From: Chamaecyparis obtusa
Taxonomy: Eukaryota; Streptophyta; Pinopsida; Cupressales; Cupressaceae
Assembly: GCA_027943335.1 (NCBI GenBank)
Contig: BSBK01001120.1
Coordinates: forward strand, 124,001-188,000
Length of the DNA stretch: 64,000 bases
Direction: 5' to 3'
Part shown: piece by piece, positions 1 to 11,770 of the stretch
Position numbering within the stretch: position 1 is the stretch's first letter
Layout of the letters: every line of letters begins with the position of its first letter
Program-made: the position numbers and the translations under genes
The notes under the pieces: generated by a model
The model's database searches: none
Seen by the model: the letters and a program-made list of their open reading frames with translations, nothing else
Told to the model about the DNA's origin: nothing

Positions 1-2
1 GA

Positions 3-2650
3 GAGAAAATGGTGAGTTCAATCTATGCAAGATCTTGTGCGCACAACTAATAGACAATATTAGAGCCATTAAGCATGATAAGACCAAAATATTTAGGTTT
101 GGGTCTTTGATCATATACATGTACTTCCACATACTTGCAAAGGTGTCAGATTTGTATTTAGACAAGATTATTCCTACAATGCCATAGATATCCTTTAAGG
201 CATCGAATGAGAGTACACTAAAGGATTACATGGAGTTGGAATTGAAGACATTCAAGATCAGAATGTAGATGAGGTACAGGATTCTAGAAAGCATTGTTGA
301 GAAATACAAAGACAACATTTTCTTCATGGTAGAAATTGACACAACTTGCATGGAAGTAGTGGAGCCTAGAACAAAGTGGATTCATCCACTTGGATATGAG
401 GTTGAGGAACCAATCCTAGAAACATATGCACAAGTATTTCCTATCAGCACCTAAGGACCTTAATGAACCAAGATGGGGGACTTATGAAGAAAAGACAAGA
501 GAAGTTGATGCAATTTTGAATAGTACAACAACTAAGAGGAAAGTAGCTAAGGTCACTTCTGAGATACTCAAAATTCATGGAATAACATAGGAAAACCTTG
601 ACAAAGAAAGACATGAAATTATTACTTTGCGAATTGAGAACACATCTACAGTAGAAGAAAAATCTAATGATCCTAAGATGAAAAAGGTTAAGACTGAGAA
701 AACTGATGAACCAAAGGATAAATAGGATAAAACATATGCTACCCCTCCAGTGCCCACATAAACAATTGATCTTACAACTCCTCTTAAGTATAAGACAATG
801 GATAAAAGGAAGAAAGAGATAGGTGCAAGCCACCCATCGTCACGCACTACAAGAAGTCAGAGAAAAAGCACACAAGCACCTCCACAAGTAAGTTTCAGAC
901 CTAGTTTAAAAGTGTTGAGTACAAGGATAATTGAGGAAGGAAGAATTGATCAGATAGGAAATTTCTATGAGATATATAGTGAGATTGAAAAATTAGAGAT
1001 TCATGAAATGATTATCAAACATATGCTAAAGTTTAAGAAGAGAGTCCTAGAATTGAAGACAATGATTCCAGACAATGTATGGAACATTTTGGAATTCTTG
1101 AAGAGACAGGCAATTGAGGAAGACTTGAGAATAAGAGAGAAAATTCTAGATGAAAGCCTCTTGGTATGCTCTCTAGAGGAGAAAACTTTGTTGCTAGATC
1201 TGGTGAAGCCGCACCTCAGAACCAAGTCTAGAACACTACATATCATGGATAAGAATTATGAGTTGGTTGCAAAGGAAATAGAGAAAGCCTTTGAGAAAAT
1301 TTTTCTAAATAGGCACATGTACCCACCTACGATGCCCAAAAATCAAGTGCCTACAAAGGTAGCCAAGGAGTCAGAGACCACAAATGTACCATTTACAGGT
1401 GCTTAGGATTTAGCACCTACAGTTGAAACACCTACAAAGGCAAAAAAGTCTGTGCCCATGAAAGAGACTCAAAAAGATGATACAATTTTTATTGATAATG
1501 TAGAAATGGCTATGGAGGCCATAGACATTGATTTGGATAAGTTTGAATGAGCCTTTGTAAGCACACAAGAGGTTTAGATTCTATGTGGTGACACTCCTCC
1601 TAATCAACAAGAAGAAGTATTGATTAAGGATATAATAGATGAAAAAGAAGAAAAGGAAATAGAAAAGGAGGAAGAAGAAGAAGAAATGAAAGAAAGTGAG
1701 AAAACAAAGAGCCATCTATTGAGATGCCAATCAAAGTAAAACAAGAATTGATGGATAGCACTCTTATCACTCCATTACCTTTTGTATCATTATTGTCAAG
1801 TTTAACATCAGAAACCACTAGCTTGGACTCTTGGGGAGAAGAAGACCTCATTAAGATCAGTGTCCTAGCCATGGAGAAAGAAAAAAAATAGGTGATGAGG
1901 AATCCTTTGTTTGTTGAATCAGTCAACATTTTGAACAACCTGTTACCTTCAGACAAGAAAGTGCCTAAGGTCCATTCAGTTGATGATGTAAGCATAATTC
2001 TTTCAAACTTCAAGACTAATTTTTCTAGCTTGGAAGAATCTACATCCCTAATTGTAGAAGAGAAATATATGAAGAAGAGGAATGAATTGGTTAGCAACTT
2101 TTCACTTGACCTAAGTTCACTAAAGATTGGTTAAGCATCTTTGAAGGAGTTTGCAGCAAAGGGCATGAAGATTATTGCTGACTGTATGAACCAGAATAAG
2201 TTGACTATTGATCTATACAAGAAGATCCAAGAGGCAAAAGCAATGATAGAAAATGTAAGTAAATCAGTGGAATATCCCTCCATCGATGTCAACATGTGTA
2301 ATAATGTGTAACAAGGACAGATAAACAAGATTGAAAAAGTTGAGAAAGAGATGTCTAAGATAAGGGCAAGGCAAACACAACTCAGGAATGCTCTTTCACC
2401 CTCTCTAGATGTACTTAATCAGAACATCAAGGAGATCGATGCCACCATGGTGACATATGATCAAGGTCCTAGCACAGATTTGGAGAATATGGAGAAGCTG
2501 ACATATACCTTATGCACCCATCTTTAAACGATCAATGCACTGATTGCATTTTGGAAATAAGAGATCCACAACTTGCAGATTGCATATTCAGATGTACTTT
2601 CTTTGTAAGCACTTGTAGAGATACATTTTTTGAAGAACCTTTGTCATTAA
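3..2650 (+). pseudogene. ORF2-like protein of element J, C-terminal part, broken
   Basis: Function unknown. The first 450 bases encode FRFGSLIIYMYFHIL and YKDNIFFMVEIDTTCMEVVEPR, which match FRFSSLVTYMFFHLL and YKDDMCFMVDTNFTYIEAVEPR in E. A second homologous block at 930-1150 (GNFYEIYSEIEKLEIHEM) matches MNKYYDLYGSSDRLNLENAM of E. The rest is lysine/glutamate rich and probably coiled coil, including a run of glutamates near 1660-1690. The frame shifts near 432 and probably again near 1710, and there are many in-frame stops. The best open piece is 798-1406. The end is set at TAA 2648-2650, where the resemblance to the E C-terminus runs out. Long antisense ORFs over the same region are shadows. 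Confidence 0.65.
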
Positions 2651-2654
2651 TGTC

Positions 2655-2828
2655 AAAGGGCGAGTATTGTGTATAGAATATGGAGTCTTGGAGTCTTATA
2701 TGTAAATAAGATGTATAGTACAGAGTCTAAGGGAGATATAAGATAAAGTATGGTAAATAGTCTTTTAAAGGGTACAATTAGTAACTTTTCCATATTCCTT
2801 TGTTGTCATCAATGAAAAAGGGGGAGAT
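2655..2828 (+). other. Two polypurine tracts upstream of the J 3' LTR
   Basis: The tract at 2815-2827 (AAAAAGGGGGAGA) touches the LTR and should prime plus-strand DNA synthesis. A second, interrupted tract (AAAGGGCGAG, 2655-2664) lies about 160 bases upstream. Both are preceded by a similar word (TGTCATTAATGTC and TGTCATCAATG). The same doubled arrangement occurs in C, E, F and K. Confidence 0.65.
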
Positions 2829-3938
2829 TGTTGGCAAGTTGACTATACTATTGTATATGAATAAATATAGTGTTCTCATTATGGAAACAAAGTCATATAG
2901 TGTTTTGGAGTCAACGCACATTATCAGAAGATCAAAATTTGACTAAGTACATAAGACTAGACAGTTAGCAGAGTACCAGAAGGTCAAAGCATCAACTCAC
3001 GTGTGTATGAATGAGTTATGGTATGTACCCTTGAAGATAAGATGGTAAGAGTATATTCATGATAATTCTAAGAGAGCATGATCAAAAGATACAGTATGAC
3101 AAAGATATAGACAGTTGAAGCTACACAAACAATGAATACGAGAACAGAATAGAGTATGCAACTAACTGGTGGTATTTTGATTAGCAATGATATTATTGTT
3201 TTGTAAAGGCTATGCACCTTTTGTAATTAAGTTTTAGACATGTAATTATGTTTGTTTGTAAACATGCTTGAGCCAATTCACTTTGAAGTGTTGTATGTAA
3301 TTGGTTATAGGCTGACCTAGTTAATTGTTTTGGTGAGCACATATAAATATGAGATGTGCCCTTTGTAATAAGCATGGTAGTTGAGATAGAGATAAGATAA
3401 GAAGAGAAGAAGTATGCAAAGAGTAGTTAGAATGCATTAGAGCTTTGCAAGAGGTCAAGGCATTAGTGCATCAAAGGAACTAATCAGACAAGTAGTGTCA
3501 CAAGACTAGTTCATCCAGAAGATATAGTGTGTATATGAGATCAGAAGGTTATAGGCTTCACCACTTGAGAAGTGAGCTCTAGGATAGTGTGTCCCCACCC
3601 CTACCAGGGTTATTGTAAAAGACTCCTAGTAGGGTCTGACCCTTGACAAGGTCACTGTACTAAAAGCATTGTAAAGAACAACTCCTAACCGGGTTGCAGA
3701 TCTTCTAACAAGGATCATAAGACACTAGTGCAGTTCTTAGTGGGTCTCAATTCCCACCAGGGGATTTACCTATTTGGGTTTCCCCGTAACCATATTAGTG
3801 TTATGTGTTGTTTTTATGTATGTTGATGTTCATTTGAGTACTTAAGCAATCAAGTTAAGTTTCAAGAGTAAAGAAAAGATTAAATATAGTGAACACTGAT
3901 TCACCCCCCCCCCCCTCTCAGTGTTCCCATTCCTAACA
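2829..3938 (+). repeat. 3' LTR of element J
   Basis: It starts TGTTGG directly after the polypurine tract and ends CCTAACA. A TATA-like ATATAAATATGAG lies near 3341-3353. Downstream come several degenerate copies of CTCCTAACMGGGTT (around 3620-3720), then CCCACCAGGG and GGGTTTCC, then GATTCACC with a long C run and CTCTCAGTGTTCC close to the end. This order of modules is shared with the LTRs of E (sense) and of C, F and K (antisense). The second LTR is outside the window, so no age can be estimated. Confidence 0.8.
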
Positions 3939-4930
3939 CACCCATGTGAAGGTGGAAGCTTATTCCCCCCTAACATAATTCTAAATTCCCTATTAACATA
4001 TAACATTCATTCATTCTTTCATCCATTAATAAAATGTAACATTCATTAATTATAACATGATAACATTCATTAACACATAAGATTCATTAAAATTCATTAA
4101 CACACAACATTCATCAATATTCATTAACACATTATATAATTTATGACCATTCAATAGCACATAAATAAATTCATTAACACATAAAAATTAGTCATTATCA
4201 ATTAAGGTCCATAGATGACAATTATTTCTTTATTTTTTATTTTTTTTTGGAATTTAAGAAATCGATAAGAGGAGCATCAGTTTCATCATGATCATTTCCC
4301 CTCTCATTAGTTCTTCTACCCTCTACTCCTGATCTCAATGCATGTCACGTTCTCTATAGATGCAAAGGGGGGTCCTTTGAAATAACAAATAAAAAGGGGT
4401 AGATTAAAAACATTTTATTATAATTTGTGAATAGGAGTAAAATGGGATCACACCTATTCAAATGTGTATGGGGGAAATATGAGATCCACTCTTAAATCCA
4501 AATTCCCAAAGGAGAGATCCAATTTGATCAACCAAAAGGTCAATGCATAATCAAATCAATCTATGGAGAATATGAAAGAGAGAGAAAAACCCTATATTTC
4601 CCTATGGTAGGATTGAAATGTTTAGAATTTGAAATAATTGAAATGCAAGTACTAACCTCAAATTAGGCTAAATCTGGAAAATGCCAATTTTTGATGTCTG
4701 TGTGTACTTTCAGGTGAATTTGCAACCTATTTTGGACTGGAAATGCCGAGATGAAGAAAACACAAAAATCTTCTTCCAAGATGAGATCAGGTCGAGTTTG
4801 ACCCTCATAAAAGGTCAAAGGCTAGATTCTTTATTTAAAGGTTGATTCTAACTTTTTTTGTAGATCTTGAAAGTTCACCAAAAAGGGTATCCAAATCCGC
4901 TCTCAAATCCAAAATCTCACACCTGTACTT
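3939..4930. other. Unassigned noncoding DNA between J and H
   Basis: No gene or transposon domain is recognisable here. The first part is an AT-rich imperfect repeat (see 3995-4200). The remainder is low-complexity AT-rich sequence with a short G-rich patch near 4369 and no LTR end or primer site for H. It may be flanking DNA or decayed leader of H. Confidence 0.4.
3995..4200. repeat. Imperfect AT-rich tandem repeat, unit ACATTCATTAACACATA
   Basis: Roughly ten degenerate copies of a 16-21 base word (ACATTCATTAACACATA and variants such as TAACATTCATTAATTATA) run head to tail. Spacing is irregular. This looks like an old minisatellite; no function is suggested. Confidence 0.6.
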
Positions 4931-6099
4931 GCAAGAAAATGGGGGTTGGCTAAGATTTCATCAAATCAAGAAGGTGTTTCAAAGCAGCCTAGAGTCCTAG
5001 TGGCTAAAACACCTCAAAAGGAGTAGCAAAAGGAGGAGACTAGCTCACAGCATATCATTGCCCCATAGGTTAAACCTCCTCCTTTCTATGTAACTCTTAT
5101 TGTTGGAGATTTCCTGGTTCATAATTGTATGATAGACTCAGGAGCAAGTAGTTCTATGATTTCTAAGCAGTTAGCAGATCTACTAGGATTGTCTTATGAG
5201 CCAATAGATAGGCCTGTTGTTCAGTTGGATGGGTCATCAATTAGCACCTTGGGAGTTATTAAAGACCTAAGCCTCACTTTGCATGAATGCCCCAATTTCT
5301 CCATTCCCCAAGATGTCTATGTCATAGATTTTCCTCCCCTTTTTGCTATTTGTCTAAGCAGAGATTTCACTGCTAGGTTGGGGGGATATCTCTCAACTGA
5401 TTGGTCTCATCTATACTTCAGAACCAGATATGAGACTAGAGTTAAAATCAAGTCTGAATATTTTTCAAAAACCCATGCTGAACCATATACCCCAAGCCCT
5501 ATAAATGCCAATTTGATGTATCATGAACAAGATCCAAGTGATTCTGAACTTGAGACCAGTGCTTGAAAGTTTCCTAATATTACCCTAGATGAGTGGGCTG
5601 AAAGAGCCTTAGAAGAGGATGACCCTTTTAGAAACATGGAGACTTCTGGTATTGGGATGTTTATCATTCATGAAGAAGGTGCTATGATACCAAATTTGAT
5701 GAAAAAAGAAGATAAACCTTCTCATGGTTAGAGTGATGATTTGTGGCAACTATTCTTTGAAGGTGCTAGAAGCAAAGTTGGTTCAGGAGGAGGAGCTGTC
5801 CTAATTTCTCCAGAAGGGAAAAAGTATTACTCTGCAGTTCATTTTTCTTTTAGCTATACTAATAGTGCAGCAGAGTATGAGGCTTTGATTCATGGTCTAG
5901 AATGGGCTAGACAAAAAGGAATCAGATGCCTAGAAGTTATAGGTGATAGTGAATTAGTGGTCAATCAAATGTGTGGCACTAACCTCACAAAGAATGATAC
6001 ACTTAAGATGTATAAGCACAGGGTGTGGGATTTAATAGAAGATTTTCGTGCTTTTAATCTGGTTGTTGTTCCAAGAAATCAGAACAAACAGGCAGACAA
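4931..6099 (+). pseudogene. H pol, N-terminal part: protease plus RNase H-like domain
   Basis: One reading frame runs through the whole segment. An aspartic protease is marked by CMIDSGASSSMI (5126-5161), preceded by KPPPFYVTLIVGDFLVHN. A linker then leads to an RNase H fold: FFEGARSKVGSGGGAVLISP (5753-5812), NSAAEYEALIHGLEWA, IGDSELVVNQM and a terminal NQNKQAD. The first catalytic Asp is replaced by Glu; the other acidic positions are kept. In-frame stops are at the TAG codons near 5024 and 5069, TGA 5564-5566 and the TAG before SDDLWQLFF near 5730. The frame continues into 32456 without a shift once A is removed. The RNase H domain resembles the second RNase H of A (27196-27540) rather than the one that follows RT. 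Confidence 0.8.
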
Positions 6100-6104
6100 G
6101 ATTG
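6100..6104. repeat. Left copy of the probable target-site duplication of element A
   Basis: GATTG here corresponds to GATGG at 32456-32460, one mismatch. The H coding sequence reads K-M-A-T across the joined site, which supports this placement. An alternative two bases to the left (AAGAT/TAGAT) also has one mismatch; the LTR start TGTAATACCCC seen in G favours the placement given. Confidence 0.6.
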
Positions 6105-7294
6105 TGTAATAATTCAAAAATGGGCTATAGGTTCATTAACCTCATATATCGACACATCGAATGAAATCAACATCAAAGTCCTAACCTAAGGCACATCTGA
6201 ACATCATCGAATCCTAATTGATTATCTCAAATTTTGCATTGGGGAATATTCCTAGTAATATTCCTATTTATCCTAATTATCTTTAATTTAATGATTATTT
6301 GGCAATAAATCCTATTTATCCTAAAGTTTGATTAATTGAATATTCTCAATATTTAATTAATTAGATTTAATTCTTCCACTTAATTATTTAATTGAATTTA
6401 ATTATATTTATTCCTAATTATTATTATTTAAATTTGACAATAAATAAAAATTCCTATCATTAATTGATTAAATTCTTATTTAATTAATTAAAAGCAAGTT
6501 GTCATATTTAATGATATTATTTTGGAATAAAAGTTTGATTTTAATAATTGATTAACCCATAAATCAATTGTTTTATTTTTTAAAATCAGTTAAATTGGAA
6601 ATAAATCACTTTATTTATTTATTTAATTCATAATTATTATGCATATTCAAAAAGCAGTTAAACTTGAAATCAAAAAATCAATTCAAGATAAACTCAACTC
6701 TGATTTGAGTTAAAAAGTTGTTTTTGCATGATTTTGTGAATTAATTATCTTTTATTCTTTGATAAACTCAAAAATCAACTTGTGTTTATCTGACTGATTT
6801 ATGGCTTTTTTCATGCACCTCCAAAGCCCTGGATTTCTATAAAATCAAGGCTCAGCTCTTCACAAATATCTCAGAATTTGCAAACTTATGCTGGCGAATT
6901 GGTATTTGAAGAATTGGAGCTTCTTTTGTAAATCAAACAACTTTGTGAGATCATTCTTATTAGCATATCATTGTAGCTTATTTTGCATATCGATTTTTCA
7001 TATAGATTAGATTTCATATCAGTTTATTTCATCTTATTGCATAGAAAATTAAAAAAAAGAGATTAATTTGCATCTAATTCATATCTAGATTTTGCATTTA
7101 AATGCTTCATTTAGGTGTCATCAAGGTCACTGATCTCGATATAATCTTAGAATACATACTCGCATCTACAAGAAGGCAGTAAATCACCTGGTTGGTTTAG
7201 TTTTCAATTACTTGCACAATTTTGATTTTTGCTAACCTCTTATATTTTACTGAAGTGTTGTGTCTACAGATCAGGTACAAAATTTACACACACA
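6105..7294 (+). repeat. 5' LTR of element A
   Basis: It starts TGTAATAATTCAAAAATGGG (the family consensus judged from G is TGTAATACCCCAAAAATGGG) and ends ...TTTACACACACA just before the primer site. The 6240-6660 part is very AT-rich, built of TTAATTAATT-like words. It matches 31256-32455 over its whole length with scattered substitutions. A plausible transcription start region lies near the ATTTCTATAAAATCAAGGC block (6833-6851), which is conserved in all three LTR copies of this family. Confidence 0.88.
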
Positions 7295-7298
7295 TTTC

Positions 7299-7316
7299 TG
7301 GCACCCACCGTGGGGC
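7299..7316 (+). other. Primer binding site of element A
   Basis: TGGCACCCACCGTGGGGC follows the LTR by a few bases and begins with TGG, as expected for pairing with a tRNA 3' CCA end. The same word in variant form is at 62663 (element G) and, reversed, at 56905 (element D). I do not assign the tRNA. Confidence 0.75.
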
Positions 7317-9599
7317 CCTGAAAAAGGTTTCCCTTCAAATTTTATCAATTTCTATCATTTTCTTATCTTTTTATGTCCCAAGCTATGATTTTTATTCTCT
7401 TTTCATATAATTTTTGTACAAGTTTTATCAAAATCTCATACCAGGAGATACCCACTATCGTACAATAGTTTATTTAATCAAGGATTGTACCATCAGGATC
7501 ATAGTGTTGTTTGGATACCCTATTATTGTATGATCTGGTACCCAATGTCGTACAAGTTTCTGGATTGTCGTTTGGAAGGTAACCCACTGTCGTATGCATT
7601 TTAGTACTAGGTTTCAATTATCATTTCACTTTTTTAGGCAGTTTTCTAGATTTGGTTTTCAGATTTCAACTAACAGCTAACCCTAACAATTGAAATTCTC
7701 TATTTTTGATTGATTTTTACTAGTTTTTTATTGGAAAAGGTGCAAGAATTGCTAAAAACAAGTAAGAATCTACTAAGTGCGTTGCGAGAAATTCAGGTAA
7801 TCTTTTCAACTGATAAAATTTTGATTTGGATTAAAAAGAACTCTTGTGTGTCAATATTGTGTGACCTTTATTGCTTTCATATCACATATTTCATTTTGGG
7901 CTATAAAAATGAACATAGATTTGCTTTTCAACATCTTTGTTACACATAGTAAATAGGCCCTATGAACACTATTCATGGATCTTGAGAGTGTGAATTTCCA
8001 ACGAAATTCTTCTCAATGAAGGAACCCTTGTAGGTAGGGAGGATACTGAGGGCATCTCACGTTCTACTATATCTATGTGTCTTCAACTTTTGATTGATGC
8101 ATTCTCTCTCTAGAGAGGTTGATAGATCATAAGGGGTTGATGTCATAGATCTTTGTGAGATAATCTTAGTCTTAGCGTGTCAGATTTATCTATCTGCTTT
8201 GTTTTGGTGAAGTAAAGACCCTAGGAGATTATGCTCTACTTCCTTTTTGGATAGTACCAGAAACCCAAATCCTTGAATTTGATCTAGTCCCCATGTGGTA
8301 TATCTTGTGAGTCACCTTTAGAGAGGGTTAATTTTAGTGGACATTCCCTTAATTGGGTCAACCACGTTGACAAAACCTCAAGCCGTAATAGCCATTTTCA
8401 CCATGGTAGTGACAAACGCTATATAAATGTCCTGTTGGAAGAAATCTCCATAGTTGTGGTCTCTTGTTGGGTTGTCAGATCTCCCTAGCAGATCTTGAGG
8501 ATTAAGTTCTCAGATTGTGTCAAAACACTGATGCAGCTGAATTGGAGTTCACCCTCTTGGATCATAAAAGTTTGCAGAGTCAAACCATTACTTAAAACCC
8601 TAGTGAGGTCAAATTTTCATTTTCTAGGAATATGTGCATTATTGCAAAACTTTTTGGAACATACACAATTAGCACTTCTAAGGATTAGCACAAATAAATC
8701 ACTTGATTATTCATGCACAAGGTGGCTTTTTCCCTTGTTCATTATTTTCAGACATGCTTGAAATCACTTGCTTGTTGTTTTGCGTGCTTTCTTATCTATC
8801 TGGTTACTGAAAATGAACAAATTTGTTACAATCCTCAAATCTGGACATTGAAATTTGCAAACAATCTAAAATTGAAAACCTCAAAAATTTGCAAAAATTG
8901 AAGTGAAATTCCTTTTTGGGGTCAAAAGTCATCTCATCAGGTCATAAAATCGTATGAGTTTTGGTCAAGAGTCATTTCATAACTCCCTGATCATCCTATG
9001 GTATCAGGTACATTTTCATACGAGTTTTGTTGCCAGTCAATTCCAAAAAGTCAAAATTCTTTCTATCAACTCTCGTGTGAGTTTGAAAACTGTCGTATGA
9101 GTTTTTCAATTGTCATTTCATGCTATACCCACTGTCGTATGAGCCTGTAGAGAGTCGTTTGGGAAATTTTGAAAATTTGTCAGAAAGTTGTCAGAACTAT
9201 CAGAGACCCAACATTTCCAGCCTATTTCCAGATTCTATCAAACAAATCACCATGTCGAGAACAGAGTAGCAAATAATGAGAATCCAATCATTTTCCTAAA
9301 GTGGCCTTTTGAATTTGACTTAGCCTTCTATTTAATCGATTTGAGTCTTTATCATCTTGTGTCAAAACCTTTTCATAACTATCACTCTTCAATCAATCAT
9401 CAAAATGACTAAGTGTTGTGAGCTCATGTCTGCTATCTTTTGGGAGTCTACCCATACATCCAGGGCATAGCCTCCTTCATCTACATCTAATCTAAGCTTC
9501 AATCAATCAAAATGTTGACAAGGTTGCATCATTTGATCTTCTTGAATCAGATCTTTCTTCAGTTGTCTTCATCACATTCTTTTGTTTCACCTAAGGTTA
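7317..9599 (+). other. Untranslated leader of element A with dispersed GTCGTAYGAG repeats
   Basis: No coding domain is seen between the primer site and the gag start. Short ORFs here lack any recognisable feature. Two clusters (about 7440-7620 and 8935-9165) carry recurring words of the type ACCCACTGTCGTATGAG, often paired with TCATTTCA or a G-T rich tail. A single copy of the CTCTCTCTAGAGAG palindrome lies near 8103-8116. The leader of element G carries the same repeated word and a duplicated version of the hairpin. Confidence 0.6.
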
Positions 9600-11760
9600 A
9601 TGGTTGAAACTAGAGCCTCTTCTCACAAGAAATCTAGAGAAGCATCCCATACCTTTCCTATAACTGCTACCAGGGGTCCAACTCTTGAGAAACTCTACAA
9701 TTTTGGTCTTTAGGAAGATGACAGTCTTGGCAACTTTCAATTAAAAATTGGTTACGTTCCTCCTTCATCAACTCATGGAGGTAATCAACAAACTCCACAT
9801 CAATCTATCATAGGTAGAACTCCTACCATGTCTCAAGCAGGGACAAACTTTGGATCTCAAAGAGCTCAATTTCAACATGGTGCAGATCAGGAACCCACAC
9901 CTAAAGAAATTGCTCAATATCAAAAGGATAATACTTTCAAATGAATGATGAAGCATTTCTTGAAAGAAGACAGAGAGGCATACTTTTTAAAATTGGCTCA
10001 TCAAGGAGCTAAACTTCCTCCCAAATTTAATGTTGAAGATATCATTACACATGAGGAAGAAACTCCACTCATAGCTATGATGAAACAAATGCATGCCATG
10101 CAAGTCAAGCTTAATAACCTTGAGAAAGAAAAGGAACCCAAGGAGTTCTCCATGGAGGCCCTATGTCCTTTTTCATTTGACAAAGACTTGTACATGCCAC
10201 CATTCCCAAAAAGAGTGGAGATGCCTAAGTATGATAAGTATGATGGACACTCGAATCCCCAAGATCATGTTAGAGAATTATGTACACAATCTATGGATTT
10301 CATGTACGAACCAACCTATCTGATGCATCTCTTCCCTCGATCTCTAAGGGGAGCAACCATTCATTGGTTCTCTAGATTACCTTCTACTATCAAAAATTTT
10401 GAGTAGTTGCTCATATTGTTCTATCACTAATACTCCTACAATATTCAACATCTAGTCACCATGATCGATATTTGCAATCTCAAGCAATATCCAGGCAAAT
10501 CATTCTTGACATTTCTCAAAAGATGGAGGAAGAAATTCTCTCTATATGCTAGGCCTATTCCAGAAACTAAGAAACTGGAAATCTTCATCAATAATCTTAT
10601 CCTAGAAATCAACTACCCTTTACAAATGCAAGATCATACATCTTTAGATAAGATGGTAGACAATGCGATCAAAATTGAAAAAGTACTTGTGAAAAAAGGA
10701 GAAATCACACTTCAAAGGGACAAGTACAAATCAAGATCCAATTCTAAAGACAAGAACAAACACTGGAACAAGAATAAAGGCATGTCACAGATGGTGTTGT
10801 TGATACTATCCATGCCCCATCAAAGGCACCAGCTTTCAATTTAACTATTGGCACCCAAGACATCAAAGCCTCAGAACAAAAGGTGTCTGAACCATCTCAA
10901 AAGAAGCCAGAATACAAATCTTGGTCCGTTGATAATAAATGAAAGTTCACTCCTCTTGGAGAATCTTTAGAATCAGCTATGAGAACTCTGCTAGCTAATA
11001 AAATCATCTCTTTTCCTGAGATCTGACAATCTGATTCTGATCCTAAACCAAAATGGTGGCGAGAGAACAAATTTTTTGATTTCCATCAGGGTAAAGGTCA
11101 CAAAACTAATAACTTCTTACACTTGAAACATACTATTCAAGATCTAATTGATAAGGGAGACATCACGATTGAAAATCATAAGAGCAATAATGATCATACA
11201 ACATTGACAGAGCCATTTTTGAAACATGGTTAAGAAGTTTCATCTTCTCAGCCTAATACGGAGGCAAAAGTCAATTATGCTTACCCAAGAAACAATGTTG
11301 TTATCAATATGGTTGAACCTTCTCTCTCTGAGCATTGCAATGTCATCACAATTGTATGAAGAGATAGAGATCATACTTCAGCTAATACAATAACTTGATC
11401 ACACACTCAGGCACATCTGAATGAACCAATCCCAAATTCATTAAGTGTCCCTAAGATGCCCTTCAATCTTTCTTCCACTTCCAAATAGAAGGCTACCTCT
11501 AAATCTTCCAATCCTAAAGATACGAGGCCAACATCTTATAGCATTGTTCAACAACTCCGACACACTAATGTGAAAATCTCCATGGTTGAGTTGCTTCGGA
11601 TATGTCCAGCTCACAGAGCTATTTTAGACAAAGCTTTGCTCAGATCCAATGTTCCTAATGACATTGATTTAGATAGGTGCCAGACTATGGTTGGACATCT
11701 TATGTCTCCATAATATATATCCTTTTCAAAGGAAGATGACAACTCCTTGAGTCACCCACA
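9600..11760 (+). pseudogene. Gag of element A, broken
   Basis: ATG 9600 begins MVETRASSHKKSREASHT, a typical plant Gypsy gag start. The retrotransposon gag (capsid) domain covers about 10140-10440, with YMPPFPKRVEMPKYDKYDG, DPQDHVRE-like and IHWFSRLPSTIKNFE. The nucleocapsid zinc finger is recognisable only by position near 11050-11160 (WWRENKFFDFHQGKGHKTNN); both expected Cys residues are lost. Frame 3 holds to about 10780, where one base appears missing, and frame 2 follows to the end. In-frame stops are near 9711, 9942, 10404, 10938, 11025, 11232, 11358 and 11397. The product would have assembled virus-like particles and bound the element RNA. Confidence 0.75.
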
Positions 11761-11770
11761 TAACTAGCCC

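Larger units (their letters stand above)
1..3938 (+). mobile_element. Element J: 3' part of a non-autonomous LTR retrotransposon
   Basis: The window opens inside the element, so its 5' LTR and gag-like part lie to the left. What is present is the C-terminal part of a degraded long ORF, a 3' untranslated stretch with two polypurine tracts, and a 3' LTR. The ORF is clearly related to the second ORF of the complete element E (42376-45489), and no protease, reverse transcriptase or integrase lies between it and the LTR. I therefore read J as a pol-less element of the same class as E and K. The left flank is missing, so a target duplication cannot be tested. Confidence 0.8.

Noticed and set aside
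444..833. Long minus-strand ORFs over 444-847 and 1624-2097
   Set aside because: They lie antisense to the recognisable ORF2 remnant of J, have no motif and are explained by its Lys/Glu-rich codons read backwards.
7222..7410. Small ORFs at 7222-7410 and 62619-62836
   Set aside because: They span the LTR end and primer site of A and G; similarity between them reflects the shared noncoding sequence.
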